DNA of 64,000 bases from JBBQED01 sp038320345 (GTDB lineage: Bacteria; Bacteroidota; Bacteroidia; AKYH767-A; OLB10). Below the pieces are notes generated by a model. The model was not told the DNA's origin and did no database searches. It was given only the letters and a program-made list of their open reading frames with translations. Position numbers and translations under genes: made by a program. Positions within the stretch are counted from its first letter, which is position 1. Each line of letters opens with the position of its first letter. Shown one piece after another: positions 1-8,747 of the stretch. The stretch lies in contig JBBQED010000001.1 in the NCBI GenBank assembly GCA_038320345.1, positions 62,001 through 126,000 on the forward strand, in the 5' to 3' direction.

Positions 1-624
1 AATTGCAATCCCTTCATAACGTGCTTCGCAGTAAATCGCAGGAATTGTTCCAACTAATTTAGCAGCTAGTGTTTTTGAAGACGATTGGATTGCTTCTTCT
101 TCAGCATCGAGTAAGCTCACTGCATCAGCAAGGTCTTTTCTGAATGCGTTACTGATAAGTCCGTTGAATTCAAGAACATAAAATAACTGTGTGAATGAAT
201 AACCAAAACAAGCACGAGGAGGCATTCCTCCAGGAATACTAATCACATCACATCCATTATCTTTTGCAAGAGCTCCAATTTTTCCACCTGAAGTTACACA
301 AACAATTTTTGCACCTTTAGTGATTGCCATTTGCATAGCTTGCACTGTTTCTTCAGTATTGCCTGAGTAAGATGAAACGATTACGAGAGTATGTTGATCT
401 ACGAAAGCGGGAAGGAAATAATCCTTATTCACCGTCATGGGTACTTTCATCTCTTTATCAGTAACCTGAGCCATTACTGTTCCTCCAATTCCTGATCCGC
501 CCAAGCCGGTAACCAGTACATTGCGAATTGGTGAAGTAGCGGGAGTAAGCTTAGCGTTTTCGCCAATCTGGATGGCTTCACGGAGATGTTGTGTGAATGC
601 TGCAACAAAGTCTTTCATTAACAT
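1..624 (-). CDS. Bifunctional phosphoglucose/phosphomannose isomerase, C-terminus cut off by the window edge
   Basis: Translating the minus strand from the ATG at 624 gives 208 codons with no stop before the window edge, so the C-terminal part lies outside. A sugar-isomerase (SIS) fold is visible: a glycine-rich phosphosugar loop VTGLGGSGIGG near residue 40 and the SIS motif SSYSGNTEE near residue 90. These match the archaeal/Bacteroidota-type bifunctional phosphoglucose/phosphomannose isomerase, a cytosolic enzyme interconverting fructose-6-P with glucose-6-P and mannose-6-P. A second in-frame ATG at 618 (MKDFVAAF) is an equally good start. The family name rests on motif recognition; another SIS-domain sugar isomerase cannot be excluded without the C-terminal catalytic half. 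Confidence 0.8.
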   Translation of the reverse strand, partial: MLMKDFVAAFTQHLREAIQIGENAKLTPATSPIRNVLVTGLGGSGIGGTVMAQVTDKEMKVPMTVNKDYFLPAFVDQHTLVIVSSYSGNTEETVQAMQMAITKGAKIVCVTSGGKIGALAKDNGCDVISIPGGMPPRACFGYSFTQLFYVLEFNGLISNAFRKDLADAVSLLDAEEEAIQSSSKTLAAKLVGTIPAIYCEARYEGIAI

Positions 625-904
625 ATCGAAACTGATTTATAATTTAGAATGAGGCAAATATACGTCGGACGCAGTGTTTGCGTTTCAGTATGGACGAAAT
701 TATAAAACGAATCCATCTACAGCAGTGCTCAGGAAATTTTATAGCATTGGTTCTGAACGTCACAATGTTCAGTATAATTTACGGAAATCACTAGCTTTCA
801 CAAAGTTAAGAGAAAAGGACAGGCCTTGTTACCGGGAGTGAACGAAAAGGGATCTTGAGAAAAATTGCGCTAAATGATCAAGGCAGCAATTTGATTGCGC
901 ACAT

Positions 905-1810
905 TTATTTACGATGTTCATAAAACACTCCCAGTAACACTTCTTGCCTGTATTGAAAATGCATGGAATAATCGGGGTCATATAAAATTTTAGTATCCAA
1001 TCGCAACTGAAGAAATTTTAGAAAACGAATAGCAATCCGATTACTAAGATCCAGATGAATGCCTTGCTTATTCAGCGCATTAAAAAAGAAGCGAGAATCA
1101 TTTTCAAGTAATAAAATATCATCACAGAATTGTTCAAACAAATTCACTTGCGCACTAAATCCATATTCTGTTCGGATATAACTATGCTTAGTGATAAACA
1201 AAGTTTTGTCTTTCTCTTTATCAGGATCAGGATTCAATGGATAGCGTGGTCGGCTTTGAATTTTTACGGTAGCGGGAGATAAAATCAGGCGACTATTTTT
1301 TAGGAGTTCAATAGTAGTACCATAAGATAATTCCATATTCGCGGGATTCATAAATCCTCCAGACCAGCTCTTTCTTGTTTGATCTGCTAACGGTATCATG
1401 GTCCATGAATTCAACCATTGTGTCGAGAAATATACAGAATACGTTTGCGTAATTTTTTTACCGGGGATACTCATCCAGTTCAAATTAACTCTTAAATAAT
1501 CGGAGCCTTTAATCCATGTTGAATCGGCATAATTCAAATAACTTATTTCACTACGAAAAGAATGCTCATGTGCATTTCCTGAACTTCGTTTCAGACGATG
1601 GCGGAAATTTACAGCAGCTAATAATGATATTGCGCTATTGGTTTCCTCCGACCAATTATGCTGACCAATATAAGATGCTGCAGCATTTGCATTAACCCAA
1701 TAAAATTTTGTTCTAACGGAGTCGACAACTGCATTCTTGTGAAACAATTGTGCTTTCACAGGAGGAGAAATAGAAATAAGCAGAAGGATCGTAACTCCGA
1801 ATTTATACAT
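905..1810 (-). CDS. Predicted outer-membrane beta-barrel protein (DUF3078-like)
   Basis: The 301-residue protein has a signal peptide ending in PPVKAQ (about residues 1-21). The rest is alternating aromatic and polar beta-strands with many Trp and Tyr and no transmembrane helix, as in small Bacteroidota outer-membrane barrels. The pattern of a Trp-Ser-containing N-terminal block, RSEISYLNYADS and a Trp-rich middle resembles DUF3078, whose function is unknown; this family call is tentative. It has no operon partner: about 280 bp separate it from the isomerase downstream and over 550 bp lie upstream. A specific substrate or partner cannot be inferred. Confidence 0.6.
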   Translation of the reverse strand: MYKFGVTILLLISISPPVKAQLFHKNAVVDSVRTKFYWVNANAAASYIGQHNWSEETNSAISLLAAVNFRHRLKRSSGNAHEHSFRSEISYLNYADSTWIKGSDYLRVNLNWMSIPGKKITQTYSVYFSTQWLNSWTMIPLADQTRKSWSGGFMNPANMELSYGTTIELLKNSRLILSPATVKIQSRPRYPLNPDPDKEKDKTLFITKHSYIRTEYGFSAQVNLFEQFCDDILLLENDSRFFFNALNKQGIHLDLSNRIAIRFLKFLQLRLDTKILYDPDYSMHFQYRQEVLLGVFYEHRK

Positions 1811-2311
1811 AAGCCCAGTGATGATTTTTTAGGCAATAGAATTTCACACGCAGATTGCGTTATTATTTTTCAAGTTGGTGAAGGGGAACTATTCCATACC
1901 GTTGAACATACTTTCTCGCGATAGAGTATATTTCAACAAGTGAATTTTATGCTTAATGTTTAGCATTAGGAATTACGATAGCATGAAGCATAGCTTCGCT
2001 GTTTAAACGTAATTTAATCTTCTTACCATTTTTTTTCTGCTTAATGATTTCGGAACACTTCTCTGAAAGGGAGTATTGTTTCCGTACAACTGGCAGACTG
2101 CGAAAGCGTTTTATTGAAAAGTGAACTTTATACTGATTGAGGTGTGGAATATGTCAGGCTTTCTTGCATTTCCAACCTTTATCGCTTTATGTTCTGGAGC
2201 GAAAGTATATCCCTTTAAGTTAATAAGCAAGGATTTGCACCTTTAATTTCAACAGCTCATTGTTAATTGCGAAAATATAGAGGGATTAGTCATGGTACAT
2301 CGCGCTGATAT
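1811..2311. other. Intergenic stretch with possible decayed coding sequence
   Basis: No intact gene is visible. On the minus strand two short open stretches look protein-like but have no convincing start. One runs about 2242-2111 and ends in SISIKFTFQ-stop, reminiscent of the last strand of an outer-membrane barrel. The other, in a different frame, runs about 2153-1953 and ends HAIVIPNAKH-stop. They overlap in different frames, so this may be a frameshifted remnant or chance. Confidence 0.3.
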
Positions 2312-2356
2312 AAAAAGTAGAATCCTCTCTGAAATGTTTTTCAGAGGGGATTCTAC
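2312..2356 (-). terminator. Intrinsic terminator of the cupredoxin gene
   Basis: A long inverted repeat has 18-nt arms (2317-2334 and 2339-2356) with one A/G mismatch that can pair as G-U, and a 4-nt loop. Read on the minus strand it is followed by TTTTT. It begins 12 nt after the stop of the gene ending at 2368. Confidence 0.85.
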
Positions 2357-2367
2357 ATCGCTAAATA

Positions 2368-2919
2368 TTAGTTTACCGTAAAGACACCCTGCATCTGCAT
2401 AGCATGACCTGGGAATGTACAAACATAAATATACTCTCCTGCAGGTGGAGCAGGGAAAGTGAGTTCATCCTTTTCACCAGGAGCCAATAATTTGGAATGC
2501 ACGAGGATGTCATCGTCTTCTGGCATAAATCCTTTGTCGACTCCCGCTTTAATTCCTTCCTGAACAATACGATCCAAAGCAGATTTACGGATCAACAAAA
2601 AGTTATGTGGCATAGCTGGATCAGTAGCTTCGCTGATAAAAGTAAGTTTTACCGTACTGCCCGCTGGAACTGTAAGTGTCGACTGATCATATTTCATTTC
2701 AGCCATAGTTTTACCAATCGCTTTGAGTGTAATCATCGTAACAGGAGCCGCAGGATCAATTGCAGTTTTGTCGTATTTTGGTTCTTCTTCCGAGAGTAAA
2801 TTTGAACCAGTTGTTTTAGTGGAGTCAGTGGTTGCAGCCGTCTGTTCTCCTGATTTGCTTCCACATGAAGTTACAAGTAGAAGACTAGAAATACCTAGCA
2901 TTAAGAATACATTTTTCAT
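2368..2919 (-). CDS. Cupredoxin-domain (azurin/plastocyanin-like) lipoprotein
   Basis: I place the start at the ATG at 2919 (MKNVFLMLGISS) because it puts a lipoprotein signal with lipobox LVTSC at the N-terminus; the reading frame can be extended to a TTG at 2955 but that adds a charged stretch before the signal. The mature 183-codon product is a Ser/Thr/Lys linker followed by one cupredoxin domain. Type-1 copper ligands are visible: His in MPHNF, then Cys-x4-His-x4-Met in YVCTFPGHAMQM near the C-terminus. It is probably an envelope-anchored blue copper electron carrier. An intrinsic terminator follows directly. The redox partner is unknown; a cytochrome-c-like lipoprotein lies 3 kb away on the other strand. 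Confidence 0.85.
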   Translation of the reverse strand: MKNVFLMLGISSLLLVTSCGSKSGEQTAATTDSTKTTGSNLLSEEEPKYDKTAIDPAAPVTMITLKAIGKTMAEMKYDQSTLTVPAGSTVKLTFISEATDPAMPHNFLLIRKSALDRIVQEGIKAGVDKGFMPEDDDILVHSKLLAPGEKDELTFPAPPAGEYIYVCTFPGHAMQMQGVFTVN

Positions 2920-2981
2920 TTTTTCATTTATTTTGATTGTATAACAATTGTACAAAGACTTTGTTTAAATAATTAGCTAAT

Positions 2982-4841
2982 CTACTTCAAGAGCTCATCT
3001 ATCGTCTGAACGGTAACTGTATGATAAGTTCCTCTTGATTTCGCATAAATTTCCTTCGCTCGTTTTTTGCCTTCTGGAGTTTCTATCAATAAAGCAAAAA
3101 GTGGCTTTACAAATTTTCTTCTTCCAACAGTAATCAGGAATTTTTCAAGTGCAGGATATCCAGGTGTGTAATCGCTTTTAATAACATGCTTTAACCACTC
3201 ACAAAGAATTTCAGCATTACCACTTTTACTAAAACTGAATTTTTTGTCCAGGTTTTCCATTTGACTATGATTCATATTATCCGGCAATGCTCTCAAGAAA
3301 AATAACCAATGATGTGTAGTCCAGTTTTCAGTGATTAACTGATCTGCGGGTTCTCCGGCTTTAAACATTGAAGCTTGCTCACCTACTTTCTGCAATTCAA
3401 CAGAAACAACTAATGGACAATTATCTGGTAGTCCGGACTTATAAATCCAATCATCACTACGAATCGTCTTCCTGAGTTGTTCATCATTCCTGATTAATTC
3501 TTTATTTAAGTATTCCAGAAATTGTACAGTAGTAATACTTTGAAATGCGTGTTCTGCGAAATATTTTTTCAAGAATGCGTCCCAACGGTCACGGCCTACC
3601 GCTCTTTCAATAGAAGTAAGAAAAAATCGTCCTTTCTCGTAAGCAATATCATTCATACCATCATCCGGATTTCTTCCTTTAAGATCCAGGAATAACTTAG
3701 AATCCGGATTTCCTTTTCCCATATCCTCAATCGTATGATCCAATTCTCCTTTGCTCAAAACAGTGAGCATATCGGCATAATCTTTACCATACAATTTTTC
3801 CATAATTCTCGTTTCAAAATACACCGTAAATCCTTCATTCAACCAGAAGTCGTTCCATGTTGCATTGGTTACTAGATTTCCACTCCAGCTATGCGCTAGT
3901 TCATGGGCAATCAAAGAAACAAGGGAACGATCGCCAGCAATAATTGTGGGGGTAGCAAAAGTAATTCTTGGATTTTCCATCCCTCCGAAAGGAAAACTAG
4001 GAGGTAAAACCAATACATCATAGCGTCCCCATGCATATGGCCCATACAACTCTTCGGCAGCAGCAATCATCTTCGGCATATCAACAAATTCATATGCTGC
4101 TTTTTCTATTAGAGCAGACTCTGCAAAAACTCCGCTGCGCTGATCATACGCATGAAAACGTAAATCACCCACCGACAAAGCCATCAAGTAAGATGGAATA
4201 GCTTGTGGCATATTAAATTTATAAACTCCATCAGGGTGAATTACAGTATCGTTTTCAGCACTCATGAGCGCCATTAAACCTGGAGGGCAATGTATTGTTG
4301 CATTGTAGGTAAAGCGAATGCCGGGACTATCCTGCAATGGAATCCATGTACGTGCGAGAATGGCTTGGCTTTGTGTAAAGAGAAAAGGATTTTTACCTCC
4401 GGCAGTTTGCTGAGGATCGAGCCATTGTAATGCAGCAGAAGAATCTGTTGTTTGATAGTGAACGATAATTTTTTTAGTGCTCGGTTGAATATGAATGGTT
4501 AATTCTCTTCCAAGAAACGGAACAGGATTTCCCAATTCAAATGGAGTATCTTTTCCATTATCCAACTTAACGGATTCAATATTCAAATCTCGAGTATCGA
4601 GATGTAATAAATTAGATTTACCAGGATTTTCTATACTGAGCTCTGCTGTTCCACTAAGACGTTTGGAGGTAAAATCTACTGTTAAGTCAAGATTTAAATG
4701 TTTTACCACCACTTCATCAGGACGAGCGAATGAATGCACATCGGTACTTTTCATAGTTACTATTTTATTTTTTGACTCGGGTGAATGGCATGCTATCATA
4801 GCCATCCCCAGAAGCATCATTATTTTTATTGATTTAAACAT
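2982..4841 (-). CDS. M1-family aminopeptidase lipoprotein (leukotriene A4 hydrolase-like)
   Basis: The 619-residue protein starts with a lipoprotein signal (MIAC lipobox near residue 18). It has the N-terminal beta-domain of M1 peptidases, then the substrate-binding GGMEN near residue 284, the zinc site HELAHSW near residue 312 and the third ligand Glu in NEGFTVYFE about 18 residues on. The C-terminal third (after about residue 480) matches the helical leukotriene-A4-hydrolase C-terminal domain. This predicts a zinc aminopeptidase acting on peptide N-termini, anchored in the envelope. It lies upstream of the cupredoxin gene with a 62-bp gap, so the two could be cotranscribed. All catalytic residues are present and the length is normal. 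Confidence 0.93.
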   Translation of the reverse strand: MFKSIKIMMLLGMAMIACHSPESKNKIVTMKSTDVHSFARPDEVVVKHLNLDLTVDFTSKRLSGTAELSIENPGKSNLLHLDTRDLNIESVKLDNGKDTPFELGNPVPFLGRELTIHIQPSTKKIIVHYQTTDSSAALQWLDPQQTAGGKNPFLFTQSQAILARTWIPLQDSPGIRFTYNATIHCPPGLMALMSAENDTVIHPDGVYKFNMPQAIPSYLMALSVGDLRFHAYDQRSGVFAESALIEKAAYEFVDMPKMIAAAEELYGPYAWGRYDVLVLPPSFPFGGMENPRITFATPTIIAGDRSLVSLIAHELAHSWSGNLVTNATWNDFWLNEGFTVYFETRIMEKLYGKDYADMLTVLSKGELDHTIEDMGKGNPDSKLFLDLKGRNPDDGMNDIAYEKGRFFLTSIERAVGRDRWDAFLKKYFAEHAFQSITTVQFLEYLNKELIRNDEQLRKTIRSDDWIYKSGLPDNCPLVVSVELQKVGEQASMFKAGEPADQLITENWTTHHWLFFLRALPDNMNHSQMENLDKKFSFSKSGNAEILCEWLKHVIKSDYTPGYPALEKFLITVGRRKFVKPLFALLIETPEGKKRAKEIYAKSRGTYHTVTVQTIDELLK

Positions 4842-5001
4842 ACTGTTGTTTACAGGTTAATGGTAAAACTATACAGAATTCCTGAGGATAAATTAAGTTT
4901 ACCAGATCAAGTGGTTCAAATTACCATACAGCTACCAATTTGATGCATTGGGCAAAGCCTATTAGTTAAAAGTGTTTCTCCTCCGTTTATTTGTACTGCC
5001 G

Positions 5002-5727
5002 ATGCGAACCAAGTTCGACCTTTTTAAAAAAGGGTTTAGAGTAATAGTCCTCTTCTCAGGAGGAATCTTCCTCTTTTGCATGTTATTCTCGTTCACCACC
5101 GGTCCGTTCTTTATTTATCATTGGCTGGGAACATCAGTTAGCCGCTATCAATTTAAACCGGATTATATCATCATTATGGGTGGTTCGGGGTATCCTTCAG
5201 AATCAGCTATGCTGAGAAGCTACTTCGCCGCTGAAAAAGGAAATCAGTTTCCTCAATCAGTTGTCATCGTCACACAACCTTCCGTATCGGGCTTGTCAAT
5301 TACGGAAACCGATGCGTATGGTATAGCAAAGGATTTGATTATCAGAGGCATTGATAGCTCTAGAGTTCTTCTGGAAGTAGAAGGAAAAAACACTCGGGAA
5401 GAAGCCCTTAACGTATTGAAAATTGTACCGCAGTCGAAAAATGCAAATTGCCTGATTGTGACTTCCCCTGAACATATGAGACGATCTGTCCTGACATTCC
5501 GTAAAGCAGGATTTACCCATCTGGGAGGTGATCCAACCTTTAATGTTTCAGGACCTGTAGATCTGGCATATAATGATGATTCACTCGGTGGAAGGAAGAT
5601 TCCACTCCCTGATGTTGGAGGAAGTATTCAACTCAGGTATCAATTCTGGAATCATTTACGTTATCAGATTATCTGCTATCGTGAATTATTCGCACTGGCT
5701 TGGTATAAAATGAAAGGATGGATATGA
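5002..5727 (+). CDS. YdcF/SanA-like DUF218 membrane protein
   Basis: One transmembrane helix (IVLFSGGIFLFCMLFSF) is followed by a DUF218 domain. Recognisable parts are DYIIIMGGSG near the N-terminus of the domain, a GKNTREEA segment and CLIVTSPEHMRRS, the typical acidic/Ser-Thr pattern of YdcF, SanA and ElyC proteins, which are linked to envelope and peptidoglycan processes without a defined reaction. The start is uncertain: a GTG at 4972 would add ten hydrophobic residues, while the ATG at 5002 gives a basic N-terminus (MRTKFDLFKKG) before the helix and is preferred. The next gene follows closely and could be coexpressed. Confidence 0.75.
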   Translation: MRTKFDLFKKGFRVIVLFSGGIFLFCMLFSFTTGPFFIYHWLGTSVSRYQFKPDYIIIMGGSGYPSESAMLRSYFAAEKGNQFPQSVVIVTQPSVSGLSITETDAYGIAKDLIIRGIDSSRVLLEVEGKNTREEALNVLKIVPQSKNANCLIVTSPEHMRRSVLTFRKAGFTHLGGDPTFNVSGPVDLAYNDDSLGGRKIPLPDVGGSIQLRYQFWNHLRYQIICYRELFALAWYKMKGWI

Positions 5728-5801
5728 AGACAATCTTTTGCAACAAGTTCCTTCATTCCTCAAAAGGTGGCATTAGATTTGAAAAAGGAGCAATCCTATT
5801 C

Positions 5802-6182
5802 ATGAAAGTTCCCTACTATTCCTTTCTGCTGTTGATCTTCATTCTTCCCCTCACTGGTTGTCTGAATGACACTTTCGTACCTCCAGTAACTTCTAACTGC
5901 GACACTACCTACTATCAGCAAAAGATCCGACCAATTATTACAAAACACTGCAGCAATTCAGGATGTCATAATGGTTTGAATGGAATCCCGAATTACAATC
6001 AGTACTTCGAATTAAAAATCAGAGTTGAAGATCAGGTTGATGGCGTTCCTGAAATATTATATCGCTTACGATTACCATTGAATGACCCCGAACATATGCC
6101 TAAAGATATTGCGCTTCCTCCTGAAAAAATAGCAGAAATAGAGAAATGGATTAATAACGGTTATCAAGGCTGCGATCTTTAA
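5802..6182 (+). CDS. Cytochrome-c-like lipoprotein
   Basis: The ATG at 5802 has an AAAGGAG ribosome-binding site about 11 nt upstream and starts a lipoprotein signal (lipobox LTGC). The open frame extends upstream to 5718 but that part overlaps the previous gene. The 126-residue product carries IRPIITKHCSNSGCH, a CX4CH heme-attachment-like motif, and a later EHMPKD that could provide a distal Met ligand. This pattern is common in short Bacteroidota c-type cytochrome domains at the end of the DUF5777/YceI neighbourhood. CX4CH is not the canonical CXXCH, so covalent heme is likely but not proven by sequence. The adjacent YceI and DUF5777 genes support a shared envelope redox or carrier function. 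Confidence 0.7.
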   Translation: MKVPYYSFLLLIFILPLTGCLNDTFVPPVTSNCDTTYYQQKIRPIITKHCSNSGCHNGLNGIPNYNQYFELKIRVEDQVDGVPEILYRLRLPLNDPEHMPKDIALPPEKIAEIEKWINNGYQGCDL

Positions 6183-6251
6183 CCACTCAAAAAAAAATTC
6201 TACTTATTAAAATATTCATTCGTCCAAAACAATTTAAATTATATTATTAAA

Positions 6252-6812
6252 ATGAAAAAGCTCCTTATAATTCTCTCTATCTGTTGCGCGGCATCAGTGC
6301 CGTCATTAAAAGCACAGGGAATCTTTGTTGCAACAGGCGGAAGCTCTTCTTTCTTCTCTGAAACTCCCGTTGAAAATATTGATGCGCATACTACCAGTGT
6401 AACATCAGTGTTGAATACTAACAAAAACGAAGTGCTGTTCACTGTACCGATGCGCACTTACAAATTTAAAAAGTCGTTGATGGAAGAACACTTCAATGAA
6501 AAATATGTTGAAAGTGAAAAATATCCAAATGCTTCCTTCAAAGGCACCATCAATGAAACGATCGATTGGACAAAAGACGGTGTTTATTCGGTAACTGCTA
6601 CTGGAGTATTTAACTTGCATGGTGTTGAAAAAACATTGACTGAATCCGGCAAGCTTATCATAAAAGATAGTAAAATTACACTCGAATCCAACTTCATTAT
6701 TAAACTGGTGGATTACAAGATTGAAGTTCCAAAGCTGGTAGCTTCTAATATTGCTGAAGAAATTCCTATTAAACTATCTTGTCTTTACCAGCCCTATCAA
6801 AAGAAAAATTAA
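6252..6812 (+). CDS. YceI-family periplasmic protein
   Basis: A 186-residue secreted protein with a signal peptide ending at SLKAQ. The YceI lipocalin-like barrel is recognisable from FKKSLMEEHFNEKY, ESEKYPNASFKG and the later TGVFNLHGVEKTLTESG. YceI proteins bind long polyprenoid or other amphipathic ligands in the periplasm. The gene sits between the cytochrome-like lipoprotein and the DUF5777 barrel with short gaps (69 and 6 nt), so the three form a likely operon. The ligand cannot be read from the sequence. Confidence 0.88.
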   Translation: MKKLLIILSICCAASVPSLKAQGIFVATGGSSSFFSETPVENIDAHTTSVTSVLNTNKNEVLFTVPMRTYKFKKSLMEEHFNEKYVESEKYPNASFKGTINETIDWTKDGVYSVTATGVFNLHGVEKTLTESGKLIIKDSKITLESNFIIKLVDYKIEVPKLVASNIAEEIPIKLSCLYQPYQKKN

Positions 6813-6818
6813 ACCAAT

Positions 6819-7760
6819 TTGACCTGCAGCTTTCGTCTTCTGACTCTTTTATTGCTCATTGCTGCTACAATTCCTACGAGAGCGCAGGACGATATGCTTA
6901 AATTACTGGAAACCGACTCCGTTGCAAAACGAGAAGCGGTAACCTCCACTTTCAAGAATACAAGAATTATCAATCAACAAAGTGTTGAAACGGTGCATAG
7001 TCATACTCTAGATTTTAGGGTGACGCACCGTTTCGGCATTATAGGCACAGGCTCCAACAGTACCAGCAGTTATCACAATCTGTGGGGGTTTGATGAATCT
7101 TCCGATATCCGTATTGCATTTGAATATGGTGTGACTAACAATTTTACCGTTGGTTTCTCCCGTTCAAAGTATCAGGAAAACTGGGAACTCCTCGGGAAAA
7201 TGAAATTTTTGGAACAAACCAGCGATAATTATATTCCAGTATCCGCTGTGTTTTTTAGCAATATCGCATATTCAACTCGTCAAGATTTAAGATTGAAATA
7301 TGACAATCCCTCTACAAGCGTATTAAGTTCTCGCAGATGTTCTTTTACGGAACAACTCATCATTGCACGCAAATTTTCCCGTCGACTTTCGCTACAGATT
7401 TTAGGTTCCTATATCCACAGGAATTTTGTAATCACTCCCGATGATAATGACGTTTTCTCTTTAGGTCTGGGAGGAAGATGGAGGGTTACTCATAGTACCG
7501 CATTAGTGGCAGATTATATTTACAACTTCGGAGAGTTGAGGCAGCCTGGAAACGCCTTTCACTATTATAATCCATTAGGAATGGGATTTGAATTTGAAAC
7601 GGGAGGTCATGTTTTTAGTCTGATGTTCACTAATGCTTTTAGCATCATTGAGAATTCTTTTATTCCCAATACGTTCGATACTTGGACAAAAGGTGGATTC
7701 CGATTCAGCTTTAATATCTCTAGAAATTTTAAAATCTCATCAAGCCCTGAAAAACCTTAG
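6819..7760 (+). CDS. DUF5777-like outer-membrane beta-barrel protein, TTG start
   Basis: The protein has a signal peptide (LLTLLLLIAATIPTRAQ) followed by about 290 residues of amphipathic beta-strands, typical of the Bacteroidota DUF5777 barrel family. Characteristic are TLDFRVTHRFG, the paired NLWGFDESSDIRIAFEYG and the closing strand FRFSFNISRNF. The start must be the TTG at 6819: an in-frame stop lies only 6 nt upstream and the next ATG is after the signal peptide. Only 6 nt separate it from the YceI gene, implying translational coupling. It probably forms a pore or receptor working with the YceI and cytochrome-like partners; this role is inferred from gene order. Confidence 0.75.
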   Translation: MTCSFRLLTLLLLIAATIPTRAQDDMLKLLETDSVAKREAVTSTFKNTRIINQQSVETVHSHTLDFRVTHRFGIIGTGSNSTSSYHNLWGFDESSDIRIAFEYGVTNNFTVGFSRSKYQENWELLGKMKFLEQTSDNYIPVSAVFFSNIAYSTRQDLRLKYDNPSTSVLSSRRCSFTEQLIIARKFSRRLSLQILGSYIHRNFVITPDDNDVFSLGLGGRWRVTHSTALVADYIYNFGELRQPGNAFHYYNPLGMGFEFETGGHVFSLMFTNAFSIIENSFIPNTFDTWTKGGFRFSFNISRNFKISSSPEKP

Positions 7761-7787
7761 GTTTGCAGGTAAATATTAAAAAGGAGT

Positions 7788-8699
7788 ATGTCCTCCGGGC
7801 TAAATACCAAATTTCAAGATACTGCTGCTGCTCAACAAATGCTGAATGTGAAAGACTCGGCAGTACAGAGTGCGGTAGATTCAAGTATTTCAGAAAAGCG
7901 TTCTACTTTCCGATTTACGGATACGGAAGATACCCTTGCAGAAAATCAAGATTCAACTGCGGTTGTTGGTCCTGCGGCGACATTGGAAGGTCCGGGAATT
8001 TTTAAGGGGCATCAGCTACAAGTAAAACATCAAAATGCACAAACTGTTACCGACTTTGTAAGCGATTGGTTTACGTTAACGCTCATTGCTTTAGTGGGTT
8101 TGTTTACTTGGTTCCGCTTCTTTTATTACCGAATCTTTAAACAACTGGTAAGTGCTTACTTCAACCTCACAGCTACCAATCAGATCGTAAGAGATGAAAG
8201 TGTATTACTGCAAAGAGCATCACTGGTATTATCAGTCATCTCCTACTTACTGGCTGGTTTATTTCTTTATCAAGTTAGCATACAGATGGGTTGGACTCAG
8301 CTCTGGCTACAAAAAGGACTAATGCGTTTTGTACTGCTGGCAATCGCTGTTGCCTCGGCTTATTCACTCAAAATGATTGCCTTACGTTTTATGAGTATTG
8401 TATTTAGTCAGGAGAGACCCGTAGCCTTGTATATCTTCAATATCTTTTTAATGATCATGATGGTAGGGTTAATCCTGCTTCCAGTAAATATATTATTGGC
8501 CTTTAGCAGCTCCGCTCTAAGAGGATGGATCATAGGAGCGGCAGCTGTTTTAATCGGAACAATGTTCTTATACAGACTTATCAGAGCGGTAGGAATCTGG
8601 ATAGGCTTACCTGGCTTCTCTTTTTTCTATTTGTTTTTGTACCTTTGCGCCTTCGAAATCGCTCCACTGTTGATTATCTACAAGCTGGCAACTTTGTAA
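7788..8699 (+). CDS. DUF4271 integral membrane protein
   Basis: The 303-residue protein has a polar N-terminal region (about 80 residues) and roughly six transmembrane helices, starting with FTLTLIALVGLFTWF. The helix spacing, FFYYRIFKQL, and the C-terminal GFSFFYLFLYLCAFEIAPL match DUF4271, a Bacteroidota family usually found directly upstream of the uroporphyrinogen-III synthase gene, as here. The start at 7788 has a good AAGGAG ribosome-binding site 4 nt upstream. Function is unknown. Confidence 0.83.
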   Translation: MSSGLNTKFQDTAAAQQMLNVKDSAVQSAVDSSISEKRSTFRFTDTEDTLAENQDSTAVVGPAATLEGPGIFKGHQLQVKHQNAQTVTDFVSDWFTLTLIALVGLFTWFRFFYYRIFKQLVSAYFNLTATNQIVRDESVLLQRASLVLSVISYLLAGLFLYQVSIQMGWTQLWLQKGLMRFVLLAIAVASAYSLKMIALRFMSIVFSQERPVALYIFNIFLMIMMVGLILLPVNILLAFSSSALRGWIIGAAAVLIGTMFLYRLIRAVGIWIGLPGFSFFYLFLYLCAFEIAPLLIIYKLATL

Positions 8700-8747
8700 T
8701 TTCACAGCCCTGAGAGACCGGAAAGACACCAGCAAAACAGGCTGCCA

